Shown here piece by piece: positions 17,601 to 25,480 of a stretch of DNA of 49,405 bases. This DNA comes from Actinoplanes oryzae (GTDB lineage: Bacteria; Actinomycetota; Actinomycetes; Mycobacteriales; Micromonosporaceae), in assembly GCF_030757795.1 (NCBI RefSeq), contig NZ_JAUQWH010000053.1, positions 1 through 49,405 of the forward strand, given 5' to 3'. Each line of letters opens with the position of its first letter. The stretch's first letter is position 1. The translations under genes and the position numbers were made by a program. The notes under the pieces are model-generated. The model made no database searches, was not told where the DNA came from, and saw only the letters and a program-made list of their open reading frames with translations.

Positions 17601-18156
17601 GCTACAACTGCTTGCGGGCACCGCCGCTCACCTGCGATACGGCGTCGACACGCCGATGGCCATCGACCTGCTCGTCCACGACGTGAAGTCAAGGACGCTG
17701 GCACGTGACCTTGGCCGGATCGCACGTGACGGCGACCTTGACGAGGCCGGTCTGCGTGAATACCTGAGTGAGCAGCACATCCGAGGCTGGCGCGCCAGCC
17801 TGGGCGCGACCCCGACGGATGTGCTCGACCTGCTGCAGTACGTCCAAGGCGGCGACCGGCACAAGCTCGGCGAAATGATGGCGACCGGATCTGTGACTGC
17901 ACAGGCCCGTCTTAGCGGCGGCGGTCTCGCCCCGGAACAGGCTGCGAGTCCCTCCCCGGTGACGATCGTCGCTTCGGACGACGGTGACGAGCTCAACATC
18001 CTGGCCGAAGACAGGTCGATTCTCGGTGTGGTCGTCGCACGTGATCACGCTGGTGTCGCAGCGGTCCTCGACAGCGGCCTGCTGCTCGACCTCAGCCTGC
18101 GAGGAACGACAGTAACGATGACACGCGCAGCGGCAGGCCAGATCAGCTTCATCTAG
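14653..18156 (+). CDS. HamB-like superfamily 2 (Ski2-type) helicase
   Basis: The protein has 1167 residues. Helicase motifs are clear: Walker A PTSAGKT with Lys316, DEAH box at residues 421-424, the motif IV-V region STLTDGVNLPVRTVVI around 655-670, and motif VI QLLNAVGRAGRAG from Gln691. The ~300 residues before Walker A and the ~400 after motif VI are helical and are expected to sense DNA and contact the nuclease partner. The start is GTG 14653, with a perfect AGGAGG at 14642-14647. This lies inside the end of the preceding nuclease gene, so the two are translationally coupled. The frame continues upstream to 14467, but without a ribosome site. Confidence 0.88.
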   Translation: MDRALAAEHLTGAFGDVQLSELPTVAELTGLIAELEVELVRGLTDTGFRADLSPARRAAWYLHGIASTAETSRYPAEQRRRAFAVSAHVLDLLLDDPAETGLVRLATAFAAQVGYHRADESPNAGAVHRKLRDLFAEPATFIESADVALHAGILFLGLDMATLNQHLRTWASAASALTRGAQLENLDGTMFGPTQRLLRGVADLVRYLREGSTDALETARSHLLLVANNEAGLSDLDTRWVAGHLLALADGLGDSSVWAVLPPDLPAAVKQAFTLDRQPVLTLWPPQRRLIAHPTISPLSPTTSRLLVSVPTSAGKTLLAQMIICAHTAQDDRDVCYVTPLRSLGREMRQALRSRLRYLGRRLGADLPDGFGTQDLGGGAEPEGRASELPQVEVMTPERLMNALRQSPQEVLSRFSLFIIDEAHLIAQSGGRGLLLEGLLTLLDASGARLILLSGVIGNAASLAAWTAAEQGEVLFTDEWRAPRRLSVLTTTEKIDESRTIITGKRGAAAKTRYDLRARIAVRPTSSTERHLVTSNETPIGQLVLGPDNKRKPGTSPNYVTTAKTATVLLEAGSLLMVVSQRATARDAARTMAAELEDDPHSQGLADALAARLGNDHPLIGCVRKGVAYHHAGLPVEVQEAVEDAVRSETIRAVVATSTLTDGVNLPVRTVVIATTEYEGQDPGQRMSPAQLLNAVGRAGRAGKESEGWIVLAVSKKPSGSDFDRLTPEPSDLEVRSTLASPTALTALAEAEALVAQTQDAILQLPHDKEAGGFVNYVWFVLHALDLVPSLADTRPWHDIVARLFAFTQLPDDLKSRWLALADTVAARYAQTPQASRRRWGQAGTSLGSAAVLEAIATSLADGMETLGGLGEYTLDETLDVFANQDVYTKILQLPEAKGHWRFRKSPKGAAVDVDADAVVRGWIAGRDLTELADAHLNEVADPVFRLEQMVDGISEGVQHYLAWTVGLIIAQTNEILLSRLSPLQLLAGTAAHLRYGVDTPMAIDLLVHDVKSRTLARDLGRIARDGDLDEAGLREYLSEQHIRGWRASLGATPTDVLDLLQYVQGGDRHKLGEMMATGSVTAQARLSGGGLAPEQAASPSPVTIVASDDGDELNILAEDRSILGVVVARDHAGVAAVLDSGLLLDLSLRGTTVTMTRAAAGQISFI

Positions 18157-18223
18157 CCCTGCCACAGCCAACCACAACAGCTCCCGGCTGTGACGGTTGA
18201 GTCCACCACACCACGGTCGGCCG

Positions 18224-19138
18224 CTACCGGCTGGTCAGGTCGGAAAAGGCCGTCCACCGCACGGTGTAGTCCTTGCCGCGGACAGAATCGAGGCGCAACC
18301 GGAACTCGTCGGCTGCCCCGGGCGTGGAAGCCAGCATCGGTACCCCACCGGCCACCATCTTCAGCTCACGAGCCTCTTGCAGCAGAGGCCATGCTGGATC
18401 GGTCGTGATGTCGTAGCCGTACGCCTTGGACAGCTGCTCGTGGGCACCGCTGGCACCAAAACGCGCTTCATTCGCAGGGGCGGGAACGAGGTCGACTTGC
18501 CACGGGCCGGTGCAGGTGGCGTCGAAATCGCAGAGCAGGATCCGGCCGCTTCGATCGCGAAGCAGGTTTCCCTGGTGAGCGTCGCCGTGGACAAGGCTGG
18601 CCGGTTGGGAGGCGGCGAAGGCTTCGAGCCGTGGTTGTAGCCGGTCGCACCACGCGAGTAGGTAGTCGCGATCAGCGTCGGCGAGGGCCTCGGCGTCGCT
18701 GATCCGTTTGCGGGCATCGCCGATCGGATCCCACACTGGGAGCGGGAACGCGGGAAGGGCCAACGAGTGAAACCGGCGCAAGGTGTCTCCCAGGTCGCTT
18801 GCGTCCGGGGCTGGCGAGGTGGGAGGTACCCACTGCCAGACCGACGCGAGCGCACCGTCAACCGCGAGCGGCTGGACGACCCCGTCGGCCAGCCGGATCG
18901 TTGGCGCGTCGACCTGGCCGAAGTAACCGCCGAGTTCGACGACCTTGTAGACGCGGTCGAGCAGCGTACGACTGCGGATGATCCGGATAGTCAGGCCCGC
19001 TGAGGGAAGCGCGAACGTCGCGTTGTTGGCCATATGCAGTAGCTTCGCGTCGCCCGCGTCAACGTCCAGGTCACGGGCCAGGTGGAGCATCACGTCATTC
19101 ATGGCTTGCTCGGTGAACCTGCCGCCGTCAGTGCTCAT
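18224..19138 (-). CDS. APH-family (aminoglycoside phosphotransferase-fold) kinase
   Basis: The 304-residue protein carries the APH catalytic core: VHGDAHQGNLL (catalytic Asp, Asn), followed by ILLCDFDATCTGPWQVDL (metal-binding Asp). The N-terminal lobe shows a nucleotide-loop and VVELGGYFGQVDAPTIRL region. Members phosphorylate aminoglycosides, choline, homoserine and other small molecules; the substrate cannot be read from sequence. The start is ATG 19138 behind GGAGG. It is 19 bases downstream of the XRE-TPR regulator gene, so both are probably one transcript. It is convergent with the helicase gene. Confidence 0.88.
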   Translation of the reverse strand: MSTDGGRFTEQAMNDVMLHLARDLDVDAGDAKLLHMANNATFALPSAGLTIRIIRSRTLLDRVYKVVELGGYFGQVDAPTIRLADGVVQPLAVDGALASVWQWVPPTSPAPDASDLGDTLRRFHSLALPAFPLPVWDPIGDARKRISDAEALADADRDYLLAWCDRLQPRLEAFAASQPASLVHGDAHQGNLLRDRSGRILLCDFDATCTGPWQVDLVPAPANEARFGASGAHEQLSKAYGYDITTDPAWPLLQEARELKMVAGGVPMLASTPGAADEFRLRLDSVRGKDYTVRWTAFSDLTSR

Positions 19139-19157
19139 CGTCTACCTCCGGGCGACT

Positions 19158-20645
19158 TCAGGCTGCTCGGGTCGCCGGTCGCGGGAGACCGTCTAGGAAC
19201 GTTTTGACCTCCGGGTTGCCAGCGAATCGGCGGCCGTCGCGGCGCAGGTTCGCCAGGCGATCGCGAACGCGCGGCGAGGTGAGCCCCTCCGCTTGGCGCT
19301 GGGCTCGGCGGCCTTCCCGGATCGCCTCGCCCGGTGCGCCGGCCAGGAAGTACGCGGAGCACAGCCCGATCTGGTTCAACACCGTCGAGCGAACGTTCTG
19401 CGGCCCGAACTCGGAGATCGCGTCCGTCACCCAGGTAACCGCCGCGTCGCCGTGCCGCTCGTCAGAACGTGCCATGTCCCGGTAGACACGACCGTACTGC
19501 GCCAGTAGCTCGCCCTTCTCGAGGGTGCCGAGCCACTCCGGCTCCTGTCCGGCCTTGATGGAGGTGAAGGCTTCGCTGGCCTCGCCGAGTGCCCGTTCAG
19601 CGGCATTGTGGTCACCGATCGCGGCCAGCGACGCGGCCTCCGCACCCCGTAAGACGACGATCATGGCAGGGGTGGCGCGCAGACCGTCGGCCGCCCACCG
19701 GACCACCTGTAATGCGTCGGTGTTGTGCCGGAGGTGCTGCAACTGCCGGGCCTGGCCGTAGCGAATGTGGGCCAGGATCATCCGGTCCTCGGACATCATC
19801 GCGAAGCGCTCTGCGGCCGCGAAGTGCCGCTGAGCGTCCGCATGCGCAGTCGCGTCGAACGCTGTCCAACCAGCTAGATAGCGCGCATCCGCAACCGCCA
19901 TCAGCAACGGCTTGCGGATTTCATCCGGGACGGTCTGCTCGAGCAGACCACCGGCGCGCTCAGCGAACCGGCCGACGTCGGCCACCAGCGCCCCGCCACC
20001 GAATTCGAAGTCCATAGACCGGTAAAGCGTGGTCAACGCACTCAGGCGTCGCACGTCGGACAACCCGATCAGTCGTCGGCGACCGCCCGGCGCAGGGGCG
20101 CCGAGCCCGATGGCCGCGGTGACGCCCGCTAACGACACGAGAAGAGACCGCCGACGGATGGTCACGGTCGCCAGATCGTCACCGCTCACCAGGTCGCCGC
20201 CAAGATCCGCCTCAACCGCGCCAGCGGCGAGCGCCAGTAGAGCCCCATCGGCATACCAAGGGCTGTCTGCGTCCGGCTCATAGTCCGAAACTAGCTCGGC
20301 TTCTTCCGTCTCAAGTTCAGCAGCTGGGGCTGGGCCTCGCCGGTTGTAGTAGAACCCGAGGGCGGCATCGTCCGGGACCTTGAGAACGTGGCGCCATGCT
20401 TCTCTGCGGCGGTCGTTCGGCCAGAAGTTGCGGCCGCGTTCGTAGTAGCCGATGTACGCGGCGGTGGCGGTGTCCCTCTGCCGATAGGTGGCCCAAAGGT
20501 AGGCGTTCATGGCCTCGGCAACCTCGCGCCGGGACATCCGCTTTCCCATGTCGACGGGGGAACGCAGTCGAAGCCGGGCGTCGATGAGCCGTCGGTTAGC
20601 GATGCTGCCTGGCTCGTGGCTCCTATCGCGTGGCGCGGTATCCAT
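19158..20645 (-). CDS. XRE-type regulator with TPR-like C-terminal region
   Basis: About 495 residues. The N-terminal ~90 residues have the helix-turn-helix arrangement of actinomycete XRE regulators (MSRREVAEAMNAYLW ... YIGYYERGRNFWPNDRRREAW). A hydrophobic LLVSLAGVTAAIGLGAPA stretch around residue 170 is followed by helical TPR-like repeats to the end. Such proteins tune secondary metabolism and development in streptomycetes. Two adjacent ATGs exist (20648 and 20645). AAGGAG is 4 bases from the second, so I chose 20645. It is upstream of the APH-type kinase in one likely operon and may control it. Confidence 0.85.
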   Translation of the reverse strand: MDTAPRDRSHEPGSIANRRLIDARLRLRSPVDMGKRMSRREVAEAMNAYLWATYRQRDTATAAYIGYYERGRNFWPNDRRREAWRHVLKVPDDAALGFYYNRRGPAPAAELETEEAELVSDYEPDADSPWYADGALLALAAGAVEADLGGDLVSGDDLATVTIRRRSLLVSLAGVTAAIGLGAPAPGGRRRLIGLSDVRRLSALTTLYRSMDFEFGGGALVADVGRFAERAGGLLEQTVPDEIRKPLLMAVADARYLAGWTAFDATAHADAQRHFAAAERFAMMSEDRMILAHIRYGQARQLQHLRHNTDALQVVRWAADGLRATPAMIVVLRGAEAASLAAIGDHNAAERALGEASEAFTSIKAGQEPEWLGTLEKGELLAQYGRVYRDMARSDERHGDAAVTWVTDAISEFGPQNVRSTVLNQIGLCSAYFLAGAPGEAIREGRRAQRQAEGLTSPRVRDRLANLRRDGRRFAGNPEVKTFLDGLPRPATRAA

Positions 20646-20811
20646 CATGCTCCTTCCGCCGCCTCGCCAGAATCCGGGCCACCGATGTCGACTAACTGTG
20701 ATTGGCTCCACGCGTTGCGCTGTCGTTCGTGGAAATGCTACCGCCCGAATGAACCAGCATGACTCGGCCGCGCCGCACGTCTTGCGCTCGAGGGTTCAGC
20801 CCAAAGACGGT

Positions 20812-21459
20812 TTAACGGGGTAGGTCGTTCAGGTAGCGGTCGAGCTGCGCAGTTAGGTCGTCGGCGCTGGCACCGGAGACGACAAAGGTCTTAAGTTCGG
20901 TCAGCAGCTGCCGGACCTGCTCACGTGTCTTGCCCGCGATCTGCTCCGCGATCTGCTCGCTGTCGGCGACGAACACGTCGAACGCCGCGGTCGCCATCTT
21001 CACGACCTGCTCGCGTAGCTCTACATCGACCGTGGAGCCCGTGGGCGGCAGCACGGCCGCCGCCACGTCGCGGTAGCGCTCGGGGTCGACTCCGGCCAGG
21101 GGCTGCTGACCGCGTAGCCAGGCCAGGAACTGCTCGCGTTCCGGGGCAACACCGGGCAGCAGTCGTAGCCGCTCGCCGTCGCGGGGCGTCAGGAAGAACT
21201 CGCCCGGCACCCCCAGCACGAACGCAAGGATCAGCAGTTCCTCGACCAGGATCGCCTGCAGACGGCGCCCGGCCTCGAGATTCTGCAGGACGTTCGCCGT
21301 CAGCCGGGGCGCCCCGGCCGCGTTCAGGTGTTCCGCGAGCTGGGTCGTGCTCCAGCCGCGTAGCCGACGAGCTTCCTTGAGCCGAACGACCGCCAGGTCC
21401 CCGATGCTGACCTGCACCGGATCTTCCGACGCCACCCGACCACCACTCGCTTCTGTCAT
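20812..21459 (-). CDS. XRE-family repressor of the element control region
   Basis: The 215-residue protein has a helix-turn-helix at residues ~20-60 (LKEARRLRGWSTTQLAEHLN ... TANVLQNLEAGRR), followed by a PGEFFLTP segment and a long helical C-terminal region (residues ~120-215). The start is ATG 21459. The protein is transcribed divergently from the excisionase-like gene at 21579, and the 119-base gap between them has three copies of an 8-base motif. This is the layout of a phage- or ICE-type repressor switch. The repressor role is inferred. Confidence 0.85.
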   Translation of the reverse strand: MTEASGGRVASEDPVQVSIGDLAVVRLKEARRLRGWSTTQLAEHLNAAGAPRLTANVLQNLEAGRRLQAILVEELLILAFVLGVPGEFFLTPRDGERLRLLPGVAPEREQFLAWLRGQQPLAGVDPERYRDVAAAVLPPTGSTVDVELREQVVKMATAAFDVFVADSEQIAEQIAGKTREQVRQLLTELKTFVVSGASADDLTAQLDRYLNDLPR

Positions 21460-21568
21460 ATCAACAGTTCTACTCGCTGTCTTGACAGAAGGCAAGGTTG
21501 CCTCGCACAGTTCTCGCACCGCCAAATCGGCAGAACATCAGGCAGAAATACTGTTCATTCGACAGAAG
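21450..21568. promoter_or_regulatory. Divergent promoter region with three CTTCTGTC operator-like copies
   Basis: CTTCTGTC occurs at 21450-21457, and its reverse complement GACAGAAG at 21484-21491 and 21561-21568. The first copy covers the repressor start codon, and the last lies just before the excisionase-like start. A TTGACA hexamer at 21482-21487 overlaps the middle copy and may be a -35 element reading toward the excisionase-like gene. A repressor bound here could shut off both genes. Confidence 0.55.
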
Positions 21569-21578
21569 TAGGTGTGGG

Positions 21579-21773
21579 ATGGCTCGTGAAGGCATGTGGA
21601 ACCACAAGACGACCGCCGCGTATCTCGGGATCAGCGAGCAGTCCCTGTACTGGCTCAACCACCGGGGCACCGGCCCGCGCCGCTACCGGGTCGGCCGTTA
21701 CTGCCGCTACCGCCCGTCTGAGGTCGACGCCTGGCTGAACGAGCGCTGCACCCCGGCCGCTCCCGCGCGCTGA
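21579..21773 (+). CDS. Excisionase-like helix-turn-helix protein
   Basis: A 64-residue protein of the MerR/excisionase type: HKTTAAYLGISEQSLYWLNHR forms the winged helix-turn-helix, and RRYRVGRYCRYRPSEVDAWL is the typical C-terminal wing. These proteins bend DNA at attachment sites or act as small regulators. The start is ATG 21579 with GTGGG before it; ATG 21594 is an alternative. It lies between a divergent XRE repressor and a DUF3800 gene, and two integrase genes follow within 5 kb, which supports a recombination-directionality role. Confidence 0.85.
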   Translation: MAREGMWNHKTTAAYLGISEQSLYWLNHRGTGPRRYRVGRYCRYRPSEVDAWLNERCTPAAPAR

Positions 21774-21817
21774 CCCGCCGCACCGACCCGCCCTTCCCCG
21801 CGAACGAGGAGACCTTC

Positions 21818-22504
21818 ATGACCAGCAACTCTGGCTCGGGCTTCCGGCTCTACTACATCGACGACTCCGGCGCCCATGACAGCGGCTACGCCACCTTCAC
21901 CTGGCTCCAGCTCGACGCCAGCAACTGGGCCAGCGCCGAACAACTCTGGATGCACTTCCGTCACGAACTCCTGCGCCGCCACGGTCTCGCCCCCGGCTAC
22001 GTCCTGCACGCCACCGACCTGATCGCCGGCCGCTCCACCACCTCCGGCGCCGAGGAACCTGACCTGCGCTTCCGCGGCGCCCGGATCGTGCGTGACGCGC
22101 TCACCGCGATCGCCGGACTCCCCGGGATCAGCGTCGGCACCGTCTACCGCCAGCACGAACCCCACCACCCCGGCCGCACCAAGTACGAGCTCTATCAAGA
22201 CCTCGTCGCCTACCTCGACGCCGACCTGCGCGCCAGCGACGCCGCCGGAATGGTCTTCCTCGACGGCGGACGCAACAAACACTTCGTCGACGCCCACCGC
22301 GCCCTCGACCGCCCCGGACGCCGACTCATCGAAGAGCCCCAGCCCCGCCCCGCCAGCCATGACCAATGGGTCCAAATGGCCGACATCGCCGCGTTCAGCG
22401 CCTACCAATCCATCGCCCGCCAGCCGGCGAAATACCGGCTCTGGGCCTGGTACCCCGCCATCCTCGGCCACCTCGACCGCCACGGTGGGCCCATACCGCT
22501 GTAG
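21818..22504 (+). CDS. DUF3800 family protein (RNase H-like fold)
   Basis: The 228-residue protein starts with the DUF3800 signature FRLYYIDDSG (usually DESG), followed by the conserved HATDL region near residue 66, DGGRNKHF near 149 and the C-terminal QMADIAAFSAYQ helix, where Asp completes an RNase H-like acidic set. The family has an RNase H-like fold and is common on mobile elements and in defence islands; its substrate is not settled. The start is ATG 21818, preceded by GAGGAG. It follows the excisionase-like gene by 44 bases and precedes the first AbrB-integrase module. Confidence 0.85.
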   Translation: MTSNSGSGFRLYYIDDSGAHDSGYATFTWLQLDASNWASAEQLWMHFRHELLRRHGLAPGYVLHATDLIAGRSTTSGAEEPDLRFRGARIVRDALTAIAGLPGISVGTVYRQHEPHHPGRTKYELYQDLVAYLDADLRASDAAGMVFLDGGRNKHFVDAHRALDRPGRRLIEEPQPRPASHDQWVQMADIAAFSAYQSIARQPAKYRLWAWYPAILGHLDRHGGPIPL

Positions 22505-22621
22505 CGCCTCAGGCAGGCGAACCGTCTTCGTTCGGGCCAAATGTCTTATTCCCTCATGATCCGGAGCCGACCACGGCCGGGCATCGGGTCCCACTTTGAG
22601 TCAATCGGCAAGGAGCCTCTC

Positions 22622-23239
22622 GTGAGCAACATCCCCGGCCTCAGGACCGCATCGGTCACGGGCGACCTGGCGGGCGCCTTGGCCGGGCGCGAGGCCTTGC
22701 CACTACGCAACATTCACCACAGCGGCACGCATGCGGCACCGCTACAACGCGGAGCAGCCGGAGCGCTCTTCCCCGCGCGAAGCCTCCTGCACACAACAGG
22801 TATCGCGATCGGACCCGAACGAGCGCCCGCCTCCGACTCCAGCGCCCGCGACCGCACCGGACTACCCCTGGCTCAACTTCTCGACCTCAACGCCAACGAT
22901 GACCGCTACTTCGCCGTGACGACGCTGGACGACCGCGGCAGGCTCGCCGACCGCGCACCGCTGCGCGCCCTCAACTGGGACATCGGCACAGCCCTCACCC
23001 TCACAGCCGACGCGGAGGCGGGCGTCATTTCCGTGAACCGCGGCGGTGACATCACGATCGCTCGCCCTGGACGTCTGCACCTTCCCGCAGCTGTTCGACA
23101 CGCCTGCCGGCTACGGGCCGGTGTCCGGATGCTGGTTGTCGCCGAACCTTCAGCGGACCGACTCATCGCGTATCTGCCCTTCGCAGTGGAAGTGATGATG
23201 AGCGCCTACCGCGCCACGCAGGACACCGACCGGCCATGA
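22622..23239 (+). CDS. AbrB-like protein 1 (double swapped-hairpin) coupled to integrase 1
   Basis: A 205-residue protein from GTG 22622, chosen because AAGGAG lies at 22610-22615. Residues ~95-200 contain two AbrB/SpoVT-like units: VTTLDDRGRLADRAPLRAL...G and then ITIARPGRLHLPAAVRHACRLRAGVRMLVV. The first ~90 residues are low in predicted structure. The stop overlaps the integrase 1 start as ATGA. The same coupling is found in the second module at 26542-27018. A DNA-binding or att-site accessory role for integrase is inferred. Confidence 0.75.
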   Translation: MSNIPGLRTASVTGDLAGALAGREALPLRNIHHSGTHAAPLQRGAAGALFPARSLLHTTGIAIGPERAPASDSSARDRTGLPLAQLLDLNANDDRYFAVTTLDDRGRLADRAPLRALNWDIGTALTLTADAEAGVISVNRGGDITIARPGRLHLPAAVRHACRLRAGVRMLVVAEPSADRLIAYLPFAVEVMMSAYRATQDTDRP

Positions 23240-24261
23240 CGATCAACGGCGCCTCGCCCACTCGCCCCGAGATCGAGGCGGCGCGGCTGCTGCTCGATCG
23301 GCTCGGCATCTCCCCCGAGCAGCTCCTGGACGCAGGAAGCGAGGTACCGGTACCGACATTCGGCGAATACATCCCGCACGTAGTCAAAGCCGTGGGATCA
23401 GGGACGGTCCGGGTCTACCAGACCTACTGGAGGCGCGTCGAGACGCAATGGGGCGACCGCAAGCTCGACGAGCCTACGGCTACCGAAATCGAGGAGTTCG
23501 CCGGGAACGCGCGCATCAACGCCGTCGTGCGCGGCAACGCTCGCGGCGGCCACCTCGCCGCCGAACACACCATCGCCGCACTCCGGTGCCTGTACCGACA
23601 CGCGATCGCCGACGGCATCCTGCCCGAACGGGGAAACACCGCGTTGCGCGTCGACAAGCCCCGTCGCCTGGAAAGCAGCCGTAGGGCGCTGCTGGACTCG
23701 CAGCTCGCCGAGATCAACCGCATCGCCGGGACAACGGGAAACGACCGCGATCTTGACTCTCTACTCGTCCGCCTGCACGTCGAGACCGCGTGCCGCCGTG
23801 GCGGTGCCCTCGCCCTTCGAAAGATCGACCTCGATCGCGACCACAGCCTCATCCGTCTACGGGAGAAGGGCGGCACCGAACGGTGGCAGCCCGTGTCACC
23901 CACGCTCATGCGGCACCTGCTGCTGCACCACGCCCGCCGCGGCCAAGGCGTCGAGCAGGGGCAACTTCTGCGCTACGCCAACGGCAACCCGATCACCCGT
24001 CGACGCTACGACCATCTCTGGCGGCGTTCCGGCGAGCATCTTCCCTGGGTCGCGACTCACCAGGTCAGCACCCACTGGCTGCGCCATACGACGCTGACCT
24101 GGGTTGAACGGCACTTCGGCTACGCCGTGGCACGCGCCTTCGCCGGCCACAACGGCCGCACCGACTTCGGCGTCACCGCCACCTACGTACGCGCCAGCCT
24201 CTACGAGGTAGCCGCCACCGTCTCCGCTCTCACCGGCGAGCCCCATCCATTGGCAATCTGA
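23236..24261 (+). CDS. Tyrosine recombinase / integrase 1
   Basis: The 341-residue protein is a complete phage-type integrase. A SAM-like N-terminal DNA-binding domain covers residues ~35-140. The catalytic domain has the Arg of ETACRRGGAL, Lys in RLREKGGTERW, His-x-x-Arg in HWLRHTT, His in FAGH and the nucleophile Tyr in TATYVRA. The start ATG 23236 overlaps the AbrB-like gene. It is a clear paralogue of integrase 2 (25481-26545): the motif RLREKGGTERWQPVSPTLMR is identical in both. The two genes converge on the HEPN-like gene. Confidence 0.95.
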   Translation: MTINGASPTRPEIEAARLLLDRLGISPEQLLDAGSEVPVPTFGEYIPHVVKAVGSGTVRVYQTYWRRVETQWGDRKLDEPTATEIEEFAGNARINAVVRGNARGGHLAAEHTIAALRCLYRHAIADGILPERGNTALRVDKPRRLESSRRALLDSQLAEINRIAGTTGNDRDLDSLLVRLHVETACRRGGALALRKIDLDRDHSLIRLREKGGTERWQPVSPTLMRHLLLHHARRGQGVEQGQLLRYANGNPITRRRYDHLWRRSGEHLPWVATHQVSTHWLRHTTLTWVERHFGYAVARAFAGHNGRTDFGVTATYVRASLYEVAATVSALTGEPHPLAI

Positions 24262-24471
24262 GCCGTCAAGGCGTCAGTTCGTAACCACCATGCCTACGCG
24301 CCGTCGCCCAGCCCCACCACTCATGCACGATCACGGGACCCAAGACAGGCAGGCATCTCAGTGGTAGTTGAGTGAATACCTTGAGAGAACTCTGCTGTCC
24401 ACCCGTAACTTGGAGTCGCAACGATCGTTTATATCGCGCAACGCGAGCAGGACATCACGAGGATGGGACTG

Positions 24472-25254
24472 ATGGGCGACCAAACCGAAACAGAGCTAAC
24501 CGAAGATGATCGCCGTTTCGCTGAACAATTGGTCAAGCAGATAGAAGAGATCTACATTCTGCCAGAACTCACTCGTCGCGGCACCCCTGGAGGTCTCGGC
24601 GAGGTCAGAAAAGCGCTCGCCATCCTGCCGCCGGACAGCCCTCCGCGGATCTCGCTAGACAACGAAGTAGAATTCAAGGCAACTGGAGTGAGGGTCTCGT
24701 CGGCTGCCGTCGGAGCCAACAGCAAAGCTACTCTCGATGACATTTTGGACATCGACACCTTCGAGCCGGCGGACGATGTAGGTGACTCGGGTTGGGTTGG
24801 ACTTATCCGACTGTCCAACGGCAGTGTCCTAATAGCGTTCGATTTCCGCTACAACAAGGACAAGGCAGTCCGACACATCGCCTTGTCCGAGAGCTACCTC
24901 GCGAGTGCCCGCGAGGCCGCATCGAGCGGTCGCGACGAGGTAGCGCTGGACACTATGCACACAGCAGCCGAGAACGCCGCTACCGCCCTAATGCATCTTT
25001 CGATGGACCATGAAACGCCGGGTAGTGGGCGACGTCGCGGGCGCATGCATGGTAAGCGCGATGAATGGCTTCACAAGCACAGCAGCTTAGGAAACCTGGA
25101 TCAGGAAATCAGCAGATCGTTCGGTCGCCTATTGAGCTTGCGAGCATCCGCACGCTACGGAGAGCCTGCGCTTGAGTTGAAGGACAACGAGGTTGCTGAG
25201 TTACTGGAAAGCGTTGAGAAGTTGGTCGCACTAGCGCGCGGTAGGGTGGCTTAG
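24472..25254 (+). CDS. HEPN-like protein between the two integrases
   Basis: About 260 residues from ATG 24472 (ACGAGG 9 bases upstream; ATG 24463 is too close to it). The first ~140 residues are mixed alpha/beta. Residues ~140-250 form a HEPN-like helical bundle: ALSESYLASAREAASSGR, AAENAATALMHLS, DQEISRSFGRLLSLRASARYG. The last segment is the R-x-x-ARYG helix often seen in HEPN proteins. A canonical R-x(4-6)-H RNase motif is not clear, so activity is uncertain. Base composition is less GC-rich than its neighbours, suggesting separate acquisition. It appears to be cargo of the twin-integrase module. Confidence 0.75.
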   Translation: MGDQTETELTEDDRRFAEQLVKQIEEIYILPELTRRGTPGGLGEVRKALAILPPDSPPRISLDNEVEFKATGVRVSSAAVGANSKATLDDILDIDTFEPADDVGDSGWVGLIRLSNGSVLIAFDFRYNKDKAVRHIALSESYLASAREAASSGRDEVALDTMHTAAENAATALMHLSMDHETPGSGRRRGRMHGKRDEWLHKHSSLGNLDQEISRSFGRLLSLRASARYGEPALELKDNEVAELLESVEKLVALARGRVA

Positions 25255-25408
25255 CAGGAGATTCAACAACCGTGCGAATCACGGCTGCAAAACGAGTTTC
25301 CGGGTGTCCTTCGGCATCGCCCCGGTAGTCACAATCTGCGGATCGCGCCGATTCGAACTTCGACATGTGGTGCCAAATTGTAAGGCCGAGAAGTTACTAG
25401 CGAGGCCG

Positions 25409-25442
25409 GGGGCGGGTCCCGGGTTAGTGCGAGGCCCGCCCC
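25409..25442. terminator. Hairpin between convergent HEPN-like gene and integrase 2
   Basis: GGGGCGGG at 25409-25416 pairs with CCCGCCCC at 25435-25442 over an 18-base loop, in the gap between genes that converge here. It could end transcription from both sides. Confidence 0.5.
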
Positions 25443-25480
25443 AACCTTTCGCAGGAAAGCACGTTCGAGAGGACGATCCC

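Noticed and set aside
18224..19138. Dedicated antibiotic-resistance gene
   Set aside because: The APH fold is clear, but the substrate is not; actinomycetes carry many APH-fold kinases for other metabolites.
19158..20645. Cluster-specific regulator for the lanthipeptide genes
   Set aside because: It is 8 kb away beyond the defence genes and is tightly linked to the APH-type kinase instead.
25330..25375. Possible tRNA remnant (sequence resembling a T-arm, GATTCGAAC)
   Set aside because: No acceptor or anticodon stem can be folded around it; too short to support a tRNA or att site.
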